A stretch of DNA of 28,359 nt, from positions 1 through 28,359 of the forward strand of contig CAJVPP010000645.1 in the NCBI GenBank assembly GCA_910592005.1, given 5' to 3'. The notes under the pieces were generated by a model. It was not told the origin of the DNA and did not search any database. It worked only from the letters and a program-made list of their open reading frames with translations. Each line of letters opens with the position of its first letter. Within the stretch, counting starts at the first letter, position 1. The position numbers and the translations under genes were made by a program. This document shows, one piece after another, positions 10,096 to 20,559 of the stretch. This DNA comes from Funneliformis mosseae (lineage: Eukaryota > Glomeromycota > Glomeromycetes > Glomerales > Glomeraceae).

Positions 10096-12161
10096 TTATT
10101 TAATTTTATTTAATTCCTCCAAAATTCTATCCAGAATTCTTCTATGAGATTTATACTTCTTAACAACATATTCTGTCAATTTACCATTAATACCTTTTCT
10201 ATAAGCATCCATATAACACCAACACTTTTTTGCAAATTTTCTAATCATAACTAAAGGTACCAAATCAAGGCTTTTAAGTACCATCTGTTGTAACCCATTT
10301 CATGAATAATCACAATTTTCTCTTGCATATCTTTCAGAAGCCTCCCAATATCTTTCAATAAAATTTAATTCACAATGAAACTTGGGGTAAAAGATACATT
10401 CGTGTTCAGCCTTTTTAATTAACTCTTCAATTACTCCCTTTTGTGTAAGAAAATCAGGCTCTAAAGATAATATCCAGCGAGCACAACAAGAAATTCTAGA
10501 TTCATCTTGAATTTTTTCTTTACAAACTTTACATTCTAATATCAATCCTTCAGGTAACCATTTTTCTCGCTCTATTAGTACCTGTTTAATTCCCTTTAGC
10601 TGACCTCAGAGTTTTTCATCAGGATGTGTAGCTGAAAATACCATTGATTGTGGCTATTGATCTAATCCAAAATAGGTATCACGCATAATTAGTTGTTTAC
10701 CATTGAGTTTTAGATTCATCCGATTTACAACTAAAGTATTTTTCCTAAATATACCATGATTTAAACTATTATTAAAGGCAAATACTGCAATACAATTTAG
10801 ATATAAAGTTTCAAAAATAGGAATTGCTTTGTGTTCAATTTGTTCAAGAAGGTATTCAGCTGTCTAATAACCCTCTTGATTTTTACCAGGTTTTAAGTAA
10901 TATCATACTTCTTTAGATAGATTTGGATGTTTCATTACATTATCTGGTTGTAAACATAAACATCTATTAACTTCTGTAAGAAATTCACTAACCATTATAG
11001 ATCTTCCATTTCCTTTCTTTCGTAGTGGTAATTCTTCATTCTTAGCCTATACTCTGCATTTACTATCATTAGAATAAAAAATACATTCATCATGAGTTAC
11101 AAAAATCTGTTCTTTTTCTCCTTCAGGTAAATTAGGATATATACGATCTATTGCTTCTCCTTCATATTTTGACATGTATTTTTCATATTCAAACATTTCT
11201 TCAAGGAATTTTTTATGATATTGTATAACATCATCCCGTTCATATTCATCATAATATATACCTTAGCGGTGTTATTAAAATGAATAACCAAGAATATTAA
11301 GCTATCTTGTTGCTGTCATTAAAGTGATAGATTTTTCATAACATTAGTACTGGGTAATAATTCTTGCTCAACAAATTCTTTAAAGAAAGCTGGTGTAATT
11401 TTATAATTTTGTTCACGAATCCAAATTTGACATTTTTCAGCTACATCTTCATCATCAATTATTCTAACAGATTTTTGATGTTTTCCTTGTTTAGATATCA
11501 GAAGTTTGTTATAACTCAACTAATATTTTGCAAGATATCGAATACGTTATGCTTTCCATAGACCACCATCAACAAAAACTATTTTGGCTGCCTCTAAACT
11601 AGTATGCACCTTCTTACTATCTAAACGAGTAAGATATTCAAAAATAGTCCTTTTTGAATTGTATTCGATAATTGACATTTTGCTATGCTACTTTTTTAAT
11701 TATTCTTTTAATGATCAGATTTTTTCATTAATTTGGTAAGTACAGCACTCTACTTCATCATCTGAATCACTTAAAGTCTGATCAATATTTGGATTATTAG
11801 AATCAGATTCTGTATTTTGAATATTACTAACCTTGAAAAAATTTGTAATTTTTTCAGTATCAGCAGCCGCCTTAGTAAATGAATCATTTGGTCTATATTT
11901 ATTATAATAGGTTGATTTTGAGATCTTTCCTTTTAAATATTGTTTACGCTTCATTTTTTCAAATTGATTATTTTTTTTTAAAGTTAGCTTAGACTCCATT
12001 AACTCTGTATATTCTTCGTCTGCAATGCCTAAAACGTTATCTTTTTCATCACCCCACTCCTCATAAAGAAATTCGTATATATTACTCTCATCATAATATA
12101 ATACATTTTTGTAAAATATGCCATTTTCCCAGGCTTGGGATCTGAAATTTCTTGGTATCAT
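10096..12161 (-). pseudogene. fungal DDE transposase, near full length, inactivated
   Basis: A transposase family very common in Glomeromycota and Basidiomycota. The N-terminal piece 11715-12161 starts MIPRNFRSQAWENGIF and ends in an acidic Ser/Asp linker. The middle (11319-11519) reads SVRIIDDEDVAEKCQIW. The catalytic half gives VTHDECIFYSND (first Asp), KGNGRSIMVSEFL, AVFAFNNSLNH, then CCARWILSLEPDFL, FYPKFHCELNFIERYW (catalytic Glu), and near the end KYKSHRRILDRIL. The second catalytic Asp, expected in FDNS, is Asn. Premature stops lie at 10300, 10606, 10654, 10864, 10903 and 11047, and there are further ones plus a frame change at 11225-11330. Aligned to the family as I know it, they replace Trp, Arg and Gln, and each fits one or two C-to-T or G-to-A changes. 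The total span of about 688 codons equals the expected full length. Confidence 0.87.
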
Positions 12162-12720
12162 AATCTCTTGATATTATATTTACCATTTTCTGTATGTGAT
12201 TAGTCCTTTAACTTTCATTTTTGTTTAGAAAGAGAAGGCATTTTTTTAAACTTAAATGCAACATTAGATAAAATTAAACGTATTTAAAATAATGTTAAGG
12301 ATTTATCATAATGTCACGTGAGATGAATTGCGCATTTTTATTAGTTAAAACTCCTGTAAATACCCCTGTAAAATTAGTCAAAATTATGCTATTACTAATA
12401 AAGTATCTTACTTTCAAATCCTGATAACTTTTTAAATTATAAGTTAAATTAAAAATATAAGCCAATTTTCTAAATGATTGCAGCTTCATTTATATAAAAA
12501 TCAGTTTATTTTTTTAATAACATACAAATTGAAAGACTAAATACATTTTGAATTTATGCTAAATTCTTGATAACTATAGATGTTATGCATCATACAAAAA
12601 TAATAACTTATCTAGTTTATAACTTATTTTTTAACTAATTTAGCTTAATCATAAGATAAACTTATGAAGTTAATTTTTATTCACTTCTAAGAGAAAAATC
12701 ATGACTAGTCATATTAACTA

Positions 12721-12844
12721 AAGATGATTTCTATAATTATTTTCAAATTTCAATTGAGTTGTAAATTAATTATACTATAAAGAAATTTAATTCATTATAA
12801 ATTGCAACTCAATTGTATTATATTTTAATTGTGGTAATCATCTT
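12721..12844. mobile_element. 124-bp fold-back MITE with TA duplication
   Basis: The ends AAGATGATT and AATCATCTT are perfect inverted repeats directly flanked by TA (12719-12720 and 12845-12846). Internal arms, CAATTGAGTTGTAA and TTGCAACTCAATTG, extend the fold-back. Its sequence is unrelated to the pair at 7921 and 14453, so it is a second MITE family of the same insertion type. Non-coding. Confidence 0.7.
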
Positions 12845-14452
12845 TAATATTAATAGACTCATAAACTAATCATAATATATAAAAAATTCAATCTATAGTA
12901 GATATCTTAAGACCTATCTTTGTTTTATCATCTTAAAAAGTAATAACAGAATTATCAGTAAAAATAATGGTAAATTATTTTGTATATTTAACAAATATAA
13001 AATAATAATAACTATTAAAATAATCTCACAATTCAGTATATAAATATTAGTTACTATAATCTATATCAAATAATAATATGCTTTTATAGTAATAAATTAG
13101 ATTAACAAGTTAGTAAATAATTATTCAATATTATTCTTATCATATAAATATTATAATTTTCTTTAAGCATTTTACATAAATTTTTAGTGATTTATATTTT
13201 AACTATCTCTTTTTATCATTATTTATTAGCTGCTTTAAATTTAATCAAATTATAAATATAATTGTATAAATTTGAATATTCAAAAAAAAAATAAAGGATA
13301 ATTAGATTTATCATATAGTATTATCTTTTCTTTTTTTTTTAGCATAATTTTAATTTATTAATTCTTTCCTTATTAGATTTGATTATAGCTTAAAGATTCT
13401 CTGTTTTTATATATATATAATATTAAAATTATAGATTTATCAAGATATTATTAATCTGTTTAATTTCTATAAGCTTTTTTTTTTAACTTTCACTATCTTA
13501 TTTGCTATCTTTCTTTATATTAATATATTAATAAAATCTTTGATATAAGATTTACTGAATAAATAGTAGAATAAATAAGGCAAAAAAAGTCAGATATTCT
13601 CTAAGCATAAAAAATAATAATCTTATTATTTGTATATTAAATAGATTATATAATATGATTAGATAATTTTTAATAATATTTTTAATTTTAATTCTTATTT
13701 TTATTTTTGATTTTTTTATTTTTTTACTATTTTATTATAAATATTAATATGTTAGCATACTATTTCCTATTTTAACTATATTACTATATAAATAGTCATT
13801 AGAAAATTCCTGATACTTATTTGTTGATGATTTAAAAATTAGTTTTTATTAAACTTAAGCTAATAAAAAAGGTTTAATGATTCATTTTAATATATGACAA
13901 AAAGAATTATTGATTAATGTGTTTATTTTATAAAAGTGAATTACAAAATTTGAAGACATTATAAATTATACAACAAGTAAATTTTTTTATAGCATTATAT
14001 AATAATAAGTATGATTATCATAAAAAAGAGACAATTAGTATTATATTTTTTTTATTTAAAATGAAAATTTTGAATTACTTAAATATATATATTTTATATT
14101 TTATATAAAACAAACTACTACAATAATAAAATTTATTTTTTTATTAATTATTTTTATTTAATGTATTAATACTTTATAATTAATATAATATACTAATATA
14201 TTAATTTTATAAAAAAAATTGATTGATATACACGTGATCTTATCTAGAAGTAAATGGATAAGTATTTATAATAAAATGAAATTAAGTAATATATATTACT
14301 ATTCTTTTTATTTTGTTACATAAAAATTTTATAAAAGACATTTTTTTATTTATTATTTAATTCTTACTATTTAATAAATAATTAGTAACAAAAAAAAATT
14401 ACAAACTCCTAATAAAAGAGCAAAATTCTTTTTTCATTACAAAATAAATATA

Positions 14453-14607
14453 TGGGTTGATTACTAGGAAAATTAGGTTCTGAGAATTTTTTAACAAAAT
14501 TGAGATTTTTATTGCATTTTAATTTTTGATATTATTAGATTAAAATATATTAAGCTTTTAATTTAAGTCAAAATTTCTCAGAACCTGATTTTCCTAGAAA
14601 CCTTCCA
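14453..14607 (-). mobile_element. 155-bp MITE, TA target duplication, copy 2
   Basis: The inverted counterpart of the element at 7921-8077, flanked by TA at 14451-14452 and 14608-14609. By eye the two copies agree at about nine in ten positions after reverse complementing. About eight of the differences have G or C in copy 1 and A or T in this copy. Each copy has its own TA duplication, so they are separate insertions rather than two ends of one 6.7-kb element. Confidence 0.75.
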
Positions 14608-14879
14608 TATAACAAAAAAGTAACAAAAGCTCAAAAAATTGTATTTTCTACAGTTTTTTATATTAGAAAAAGATAGCTAAAACTCACTCTCTTAAAGACT
14701 TAGTAAGATACCTATTATAAATAAATTAATACAAAGAAGGATTGTTAACTTTATTACTTTTTGAAGGTATTTATCAGCTATTAAAATACAAAATTGATTA
14801 CAAGGAAAAAATTTTAAAATTTTAATGCTTACTATTTACCATATATTTTAAATAATAAAATAATAATAAGGGTTAAATA

Positions 14880-15537
14880 ATGTCATATATTAATAAAAAA
14901 CATAAAAAAATCTTGATATAATTTTGCAAAAAAATATGAAAATTAGTCTGCTGAGAATTGGTCAAAAGTAATATAATCTAATAAATCAAAAATTCAAGAT
15001 TTTTGATTCTAATAAGAAGCAGTATTATTAGAAGTATTTTAGTGAACCAATAAAAGACTACCATATTAAACCTACAGTAAAATTTGAAAGTGAGTTAATT
15101 ATAATATGAGAATGTTTTACATTTTGTAGTATTAATGATTATTGTAAGATTGATAGCATTATATATGTTAATTTATATCAATAAATTCTCATGAAAATTT
15201 AATAGGCATTATCAGAATACAGAATTTACTATTAAAAATATTATTTTTTAACATGATGGAGATCTAAAGCATATGGCAAATTCAACAAAACATTGGCTTA
15301 AGAGAAACTAGATGATGGTTCTAGATTGGTCACCCCAATCCCTGGATCTGAATCCATTAAGCATTTATAGAATGAGGTTGACCATTGGCTTAGACTTCTT
15401 TCTAGACAAATTTTAAGTAAAGAGGACTTATGGAATAAGATACAGCAGGTCTGAAAAGAATTTAATGTTAAAACTTGTATTAACCTAATTTGGTCTATGT
15501 CATAAAGGATTCATGATGTTATTAAGGCTCAGGAGTA
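14880..15537 (+). pseudogene. Tc1/mariner transposase relic, heavily mutated
   Basis: Translated fragments match a Tc1/mariner transposase in order. FAKKYEN and NWSKVI (14920-14985) come just before the position of the first catalytic Asp, where SNKS replaces the usual SDES. Then come YHIKPTVKF, a destroyed GGGS-x-M-x-WG region (reads ESELIII-stop-E), and HDGDLKHMANSTKHWLK with the second Asp. WSPQSLDLNPL follows; a small deletion here removes the expected catalytic Glu. Last are NEVDHWL and SKEDLWNKIQQV, ending about IHDVIKAQE at 15535. Most stops fall where this family has Trp or Gln. The C-terminal end is interrupted by the element at 15538-16149. Confidence 0.83.
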
Positions 15538-16149
15538 AAAGTGTCAATCTTGATAGATATCATTGATTGTGAAACTAAAATGTGATATATTTCTTGATAG
15601 ATTAGAAGAGCAGTCATCTGCCTTATAAAATATATTACCAATTTTGGGTCATATGCTATTATCAAAAAAAATTTCAGTCTTTTTTTTCATTTACATAAAA
15701 TGTTTTAAAATAGTTTTTTTATTACAAAACAATTAATGAAAAATTATACAAATGAGTTTCAAAGTATACAATTTTACATAAAAAAATTTCTAAATATGAT
15801 AATAGTAAAATATAATATTATCTTGTGTAAATAGCGAAACATATTGTATTTTGACGCATTTTTCTGCAAAGATATAAAAAAATAAATATAATTATATAAT
15901 AAACAAGTAGCTATAAAAAATTTTAAAAAATAAAAAGTAATGTATGAAATTTCGCGTCTTTTTGATGAAAAAGACTATGAAAAATATTTTTTTAAAAAAT
16001 TGTAAAAGTATCCATTCATGTGATTAAAGATAGAACATAGTAATATTTATTTTTAGTAATAAAAACTCTATCAAAAAATATACCACACTTCAGTTTTATA
16101 ACGATATCTATCAAGAAGCATACCAAAAATCTATCAAGATTGATACTTT
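15538..16149. mobile_element. 612-bp non-autonomous element with TA duplication
   Basis: The two ends are inverted copies of AAAGTRTCAATCTTGATAGAT. The similarity extends inward for roughly 70-90 bases, the right arm carrying an extra 23-base sub-repeat of the cttgatagat phrase. TA lies directly outside each end (15536-15537 and 16150-16151), as expected for Tc1/mariner-type insertion. The interior has no frame of note. It sits exactly at the broken C-terminus of the transposase relic, and sequence after 16150 could continue that frame, so it looks nested. Confidence 0.65.
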
Positions 16150-16484
16150 TACATTAATTTCAATTATATACTTTATAAAATAATTTACTTATTAATTCAT
16201 ATTTAAATTTTAGTATTAGGAAATTATAATATTAATAATAATAAAAATAACAAAAAAAAATTTATTTATTTTCGTAATTACAAGAAACATTTTATTTTCG
16301 TTATTTCGTACCTTTTATTAAAAAAAAATTGGCAAATAATAGAAATAGCGTTATTAAATTACAAAAACTGAACATCACTTTTTAGTCATACGATATTAAC
16401 TTAAAGTAAGATATTGACCTTTGTAAATTGATACAATATCACAAAGAGCTAAGAAAATTTTTGTATAAATACCCCTGAATTAAA

Positions 16485-17847
16485 AAATTGCAACTTGCAA
16501 CAATTCCAAAAATTATTATTATCAGTGCAGGTCCTGAAAGAATTGCTCTTTATCATTCATTATACATTTTACATACATAAGTATAAAACAAGGATATAAA
16601 AGAATTCAATATAAAATCTTCGAACAGAATTTTGATCCGGAAGATAAAGGTAAAGAGAAATGTACAATTTCGTAAGAAAATTTTTTATTTCATGTAATAA
16701 CAGACTGGTGGCAAAGATACCATATAGCGTTGAATGGTTTCAGGATTTGAATTGCATCATATCATTACATATTCAAACCTTTACCAGATCTACTCCCTGA
16801 TGTAGAATGCCATGGTGTTTCAATAATCGATATTAAAGGAAATACCTTATTAAAACCACAATTTAAACAATTTAAAGACTTTTACGAAATTGCAAAAGTT
16901 ACAGTAAATATTTACTGATCATTTCTTATAATGATATTTAGAGATGTATTATTAAAATATGTACTAGTTCATTGAGATAAAAAATGTATTAGGTACGAAG
17001 AAAAAAAGGAATTTGATGATTAACAAGAATTTTGTGATATTTTAATTGGTGCAGATAGTATTAACTCTTCAGGTAAGCTTTAAAGTTCTTGGTTCAAATA
17101 GAATAAAATAATGCTCTAATAATCTGATAATCAATTTTATTTCTTCTTATTTAGAAAGCAGAGAATGAATTAAACAAATTTTCGATTATGGATTAACAAA
17201 TGTTATAGTAATGTTATTGTGTCTAAGTTATACAGATCAAGTCGGTAAGGAAAGCAAAAATCTCTTGGATTACATGGTGATTCGCCATTGATAATGTTTC
17301 ATCTAATTCCAAACGAGCAAGAACCAGATTACAAGGATAAAAACGAATCCAATGAACTTCATTATAAAGCAACGTTAGGTTATTGTTACCCCACAAAACT
17401 AGATGATGATGAATGTGATAAATTCAAAGTTGACGATAATGATTCATTATCAATTATTGAATGAGTCAAGCAGTTGATTCGAAAATTTGGACCAGAATGC
17501 AACATGACTGAAATTTTTATCAGAATTATGGGATTTAGTCCTAAAATAGCATCAAATGATCCAGAAAAATATAAATTTAAAACTTATAATCCGACTCGAC
17601 GAAGAAATATCGATCCATCACTTGGACAAGTAGTCGAGTAACTTGTTAGGAGATGCTGTTCATGCTATGAACCTTTTACTTGGATTAGTACAAATAACGC
17701 TAATCAGGATGCATTAATTAATTATTCATCAGAAACTTGCATTCAAGAATATGAAAATGAAATGCGAAAAAGAACATCTGTCGATGTTTAAATTCTAAAA
17801 TTGTAGCATTAGAAATGGAACTCCCGTTGGATTTTTTGGAGTTATAA
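16485..17847 (+). pseudogene. FAD-dependent monooxygenase, intron-bearing pseudogene
   Basis: A decayed class-A flavoprotein monooxygenase (aromatic-ring hydroxylase type). The N-terminal nucleotide-binding fold reads IPKIIIISAGPERIALYHSL; the first Gly of the usual GAGPAG-like motif is Ser. The second FAD motif, ILIGADSINSS, is near 17043-17072 (usually GADGINS). After an intron at 17073-17154 come KSLGLHGDSPLIMFHLIP, LHYKATLGYCYPTKL, and the third FAD motif LLGDAVHAMNLLLGLG near 17645-17690. One base is missing after that motif, shifting the frame to TNNANQDALINYSS, and the C-terminus is YENEMRKRTSVDV. Stops include TGA near 16917 and 16974 and inside the segment after the intron. Retention of an intron says it decayed from an ordinary gene copy, not a processed one. 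It converges on the F-box gene. Confidence 0.82.
17073..17154 (+). other. intron in the monooxygenase pseudogene
   Basis: An 82-nt GT-AG intron starting GTAAGC and ending TTATTTAG. Removing it keeps the frame from GADSINSS into ESRE. The size fits fungal introns. Confidence 0.65.
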
Positions 17848-17976
17848 AGCTTTAAATTTCCTTTTTGAAATTTTCATGTATTTTTGTCTAGTGAAAAAAC
17901 AAATTATTTATTAATTATTCAATAATAACTTTTTGTAATATTTATTTATTATGTAATTTTTTATTTCATTTGGAAA

Positions 17977-17982
17977 TTTATT
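17977..17982 (-). terminator. possible polyadenylation signal of the F-box gene
   Basis: AATAAA on the minus strand about 105 nt past the F-box stop codon, just before a long A-run on that strand. It is plausible, but A/T-rich DNA makes this hexamer common. Confidence 0.3.
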
Positions 17983-18086
17983 TATGAATTAGAATTTTTT
18001 TTTTTTTTGACATTAATGCATTCAAATTAATCTATATTGAATGTTCCTAAACCTTATCATCACATTTAAATTAAAAGATTTTGTTG

Positions 18087-20499
18087 TCAACATTGTTCAA
18101 AACCATCATAAACGTAATCATCCGATTCGTATTCTTCAATAATATTAAAATCATCATCATAGTCATCATCATAATCGATATCATAATTTCTTGGAGAATA
18201 AGCGATTTTGCTAGATTGATTTCTTTTACGTTTATCAATTTTAGCACCTTTAGGCTTTTTAACACGTTTATTACCGGATCCACGAGTAACCTTTAACCTA
18301 TTAGGACCATCAGGAACCAATTTTGGTTTAACCAACCTTGAACTTAAAGCAGGATTAAAAGAGCGGGATCTTAAGTTAGGTAACGGAACGAACACGATGT
18401 CATCCTTTGAGAAATTAGCCATGTAAAAATAACCGGAAGGTAATAAATAAAAGAAAGGAGCAACGTGTTGAGGGATTGGGGTGATTGAAGACGTATGATA
18501 ATCATAAATGTACATGGTAAACTTTGGGCGTGGTCGAATCAAATCCGGTTCTTTACGTTGACATACTATGAGAAGAGAATGAGGAAGGAGAGGTAATAAT
18601 TGTACTATTAAACCAGTATGAGGGATTTTATCAGAAATGATTCTATGTACAAGACGAGTATACGTAATAGGATCCTTGGAAAATCTAGTTTTTACTTCGT
18701 TTGGATTATGACCGTCAATGTAAGTGTATCCGTATGAAATTTCTTGTTGCTTTTTATTGGAATTTGAACTCGTTGATTTTGGTAATAGGAGTTGCAACAC
18801 GACCGGAACTTTCATGTCACCCTTCAACTTTTTCGCCGACAAAAATAGCCAATCCCCATTTGTAGGGAAATTATCCTTGGTCCATAATGAGGTATCGATC
18901 ATTTTACAAAAATTTAATCCTGTACTTATCCTCCACACTAAAGTCAACTTTGTTTTTATCTTTTCTCGACTTACAAAAGTTGAGTTCCTTTTTTGTACCA
19001 CCGGACGATAAATCAAGACAAGTCCTCCAGAGCACGTGATCATAACCTCTGGAATTAGATCATCATGAATCATCGCATCGGATTGTTGTTGAAAGGAAGA
19101 ATAATGTTCATAAGTATCATTATTTTGATTTTTCCATCTGACCGCGAAACTATGTGCTTTTGCGGGTAATATTTCAGAGTATTCAACAACATGTTTCCGA
19201 TAATCAAAACCCTCATCAAAAGACGAACGATTCGAAATTTTTCTAAGGTCCAAACATTTAAACGCGTTCTCATCATTCGTGTTAACATAATTAATAATCA
19301 TGAAATCATTTTTATCCAAATAATATGAAAGTATGTTAGCCTTAAAATGATTAGCAAATGAGCCGAATGAATTTGATTGAGATGGTAGCATGGCAACATC
19401 ACTTAGGATTATATTAAATTTTTTATCATCGGCCAAATCAACGATTTGTTCTTGATGATCCCGTATAACCGAACTTGTAGTAACTTGTAATCTACCAGAT
19501 TCCGTTCTCACCACCAACAAATTATTCGATAATGACAAGTCACATATTGGAGGGATGTCAATATTAAAATTGCATACGGAATGTTCTTTTGTGTACGAAA
19601 ATATTTTACAAGTACCCAATGCTACGTCTAAGGAATACATGTAATATTCTTTACCAAATTCCACACGAATCATATTTTTGATCCAATTCACATTTCTACC
19701 AATATCTTCTTGGGTCACCGTCAAACGTTGCGTATCACATAATCTAACGTCAAATTTATCTTCTTTATCATCAAATTTAATGATTTTTAAATAAACTTCT
19801 ACTTCGAGGTTTGGTATCATGTTAAAATCGGTATTGTTTAATGTTGGCCTTTCATTCAACACCCTCACTTCACCATTTGCGTCATCGTCTCGAATCAGCG
19901 GTCGTTGCGCGACGAATGCTATCGCTATACCATTTTCGATTATATTGGTATTTATTATATCATACGGATATGAATTTGTCGAGACCTTTTCCCCGAATAC
20001 CTTATATTTTTGAGGTTTTTGTGATGGCGTTTGATCTTTTATGATCGATAAAGCGTTATTCCATAACTTATTCTCATTGAATTCTTTGAATAGACAAATG
20101 GATTTATATGAATGATCATTGAGGAACAAAGGATTTGACACTTTATTATATTTAGTTTCAAATAATTTTCTCCACATATGATCATCTATTATGATGAAGG
20201 ACGGAAAAGTGGAAGAATGATTGATTAATAAAAAAAGATGGGAAATCAAATATTCATCTTGGAAAGTATATTATACCTTGTAGGACATCATTCCATAATT
20301 TACATACGAGCCTCATTTTTAAAATATTTTTTATAGTTAACGAACAAAATATATTCAACAATAATTCATGAGTACTTAATACTTTATGACTATCTTTCTC
20401 TTTCTCAATAACTATAAAACTTTCTTCATCTTCATCTTCTTCTCCTTCTACCTCTACTATTTGAAGATTTTTTATTAATTTCTCGGTAGTTACGTCCAT
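18087..20499 (-). CDS. F-box protein, 773 aa, two exons
   Basis: The one clearly intact gene here. Exon 1 is 20499-20277 and exon 2 is 20185-18087. Removing the 91-nt intron joins NDVLQ to DDHMWRKLF in frame and gives 773 residues. An acidic N-terminus (GEEDEDEE, residues 19-26) precedes an F-box at about 41-85 (LSTHELLLNIFCSLTIKNIL, then MRLVCKLWNDVLQ). F-boxes bind Skp1 and recruit substrates to SCF ubiquitin ligases. The long middle is rich in beta-strand-like segments and resembles a divergent beta-propeller, but I see no clear WD or Kelch signature. The C-terminus has a basic stretch at about 709-740 (KRVKKPKGAK, DKRKRNQSSK), a possible nuclear signal, and then a Tyr/Asp-rich acidic tail at 741-773. 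The start is chosen because ATG 20499 has A at -3 and opens directly into the F-box. A start at 20249 would begin inside the intron. Substrate unknown. Confidence 0.85.
20186..20276 (-). other. intron of the F-box gene
   Basis: On the minus strand it begins GTATAA and ends CATAATAG, 91 nt, phase 1 (split Asp codon G/AT). Splicing restores the F-box C-terminal WND...MWRKLF pattern. Without splicing, exon 1 ends after seven extra residues (GIIYFPR). Confidence 0.8.
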
Positions 20500-20545
20500 T
20501 TTTTTTTCTTTTTTAAAAAAAAAATTTTTGAAATTAAATTTTGAA

Positions 20546-20550
20546 CCAAT
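20546..20550 (+). promoter_or_regulatory. possible CCAAT box upstream of the F-box gene
   Basis: CCAAT on the plus strand (ATTGG on the gene strand) about 47 nt upstream of the F-box ATG, followed by an A-rich/T-rich tract reaching the start codon. Position and tract resemble fungal core promoters. A five-base match is weak evidence on its own. Confidence 0.3.
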
Positions 20551-20559
20551 AAATAGAAT

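Larger units (their letters stand above)
12162..14880. other. AT-rich stretch with two MITEs
   Basis: Apart from the small elements at 12721-12844 and 14453-14607 I see only AT-rich low-complexity DNA, with long A or T runs and no frame of convincing protein composition. The 64-codon minus frame at 12295-12489 has no recognisable features. Confidence 0.55.

Noticed and set aside
11364..11561. 65-codon plus-strand frame
   Set aside because: Antisense shadow of the transposase on the minus strand.
12295..12489. 64-codon minus-strand frame upstream of the transposase
   Set aside because: Short, no motif, and not continuous with the transposase N-terminus at 12161.
7921..14607. A single 6.7-kb transposon bounded by the two inverted copies
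   Set aside because: Each 155-157 bp copy has its own TA duplication and its own inverted ends, so they are independent small insertions.
18071..20044. Short frames at 18071-18296, 18724-19011, 19070-19288 and 19819-20044
   Set aside because: Shadows of the F-box gene in other frames; composition is that of antisense or shifted coding sequence.
20186..20249. Start of the F-box protein at the Met near 20249
   Set aside because: Those first 21 codons lie inside the intron. Splicing from exon 1 restores the F-box.
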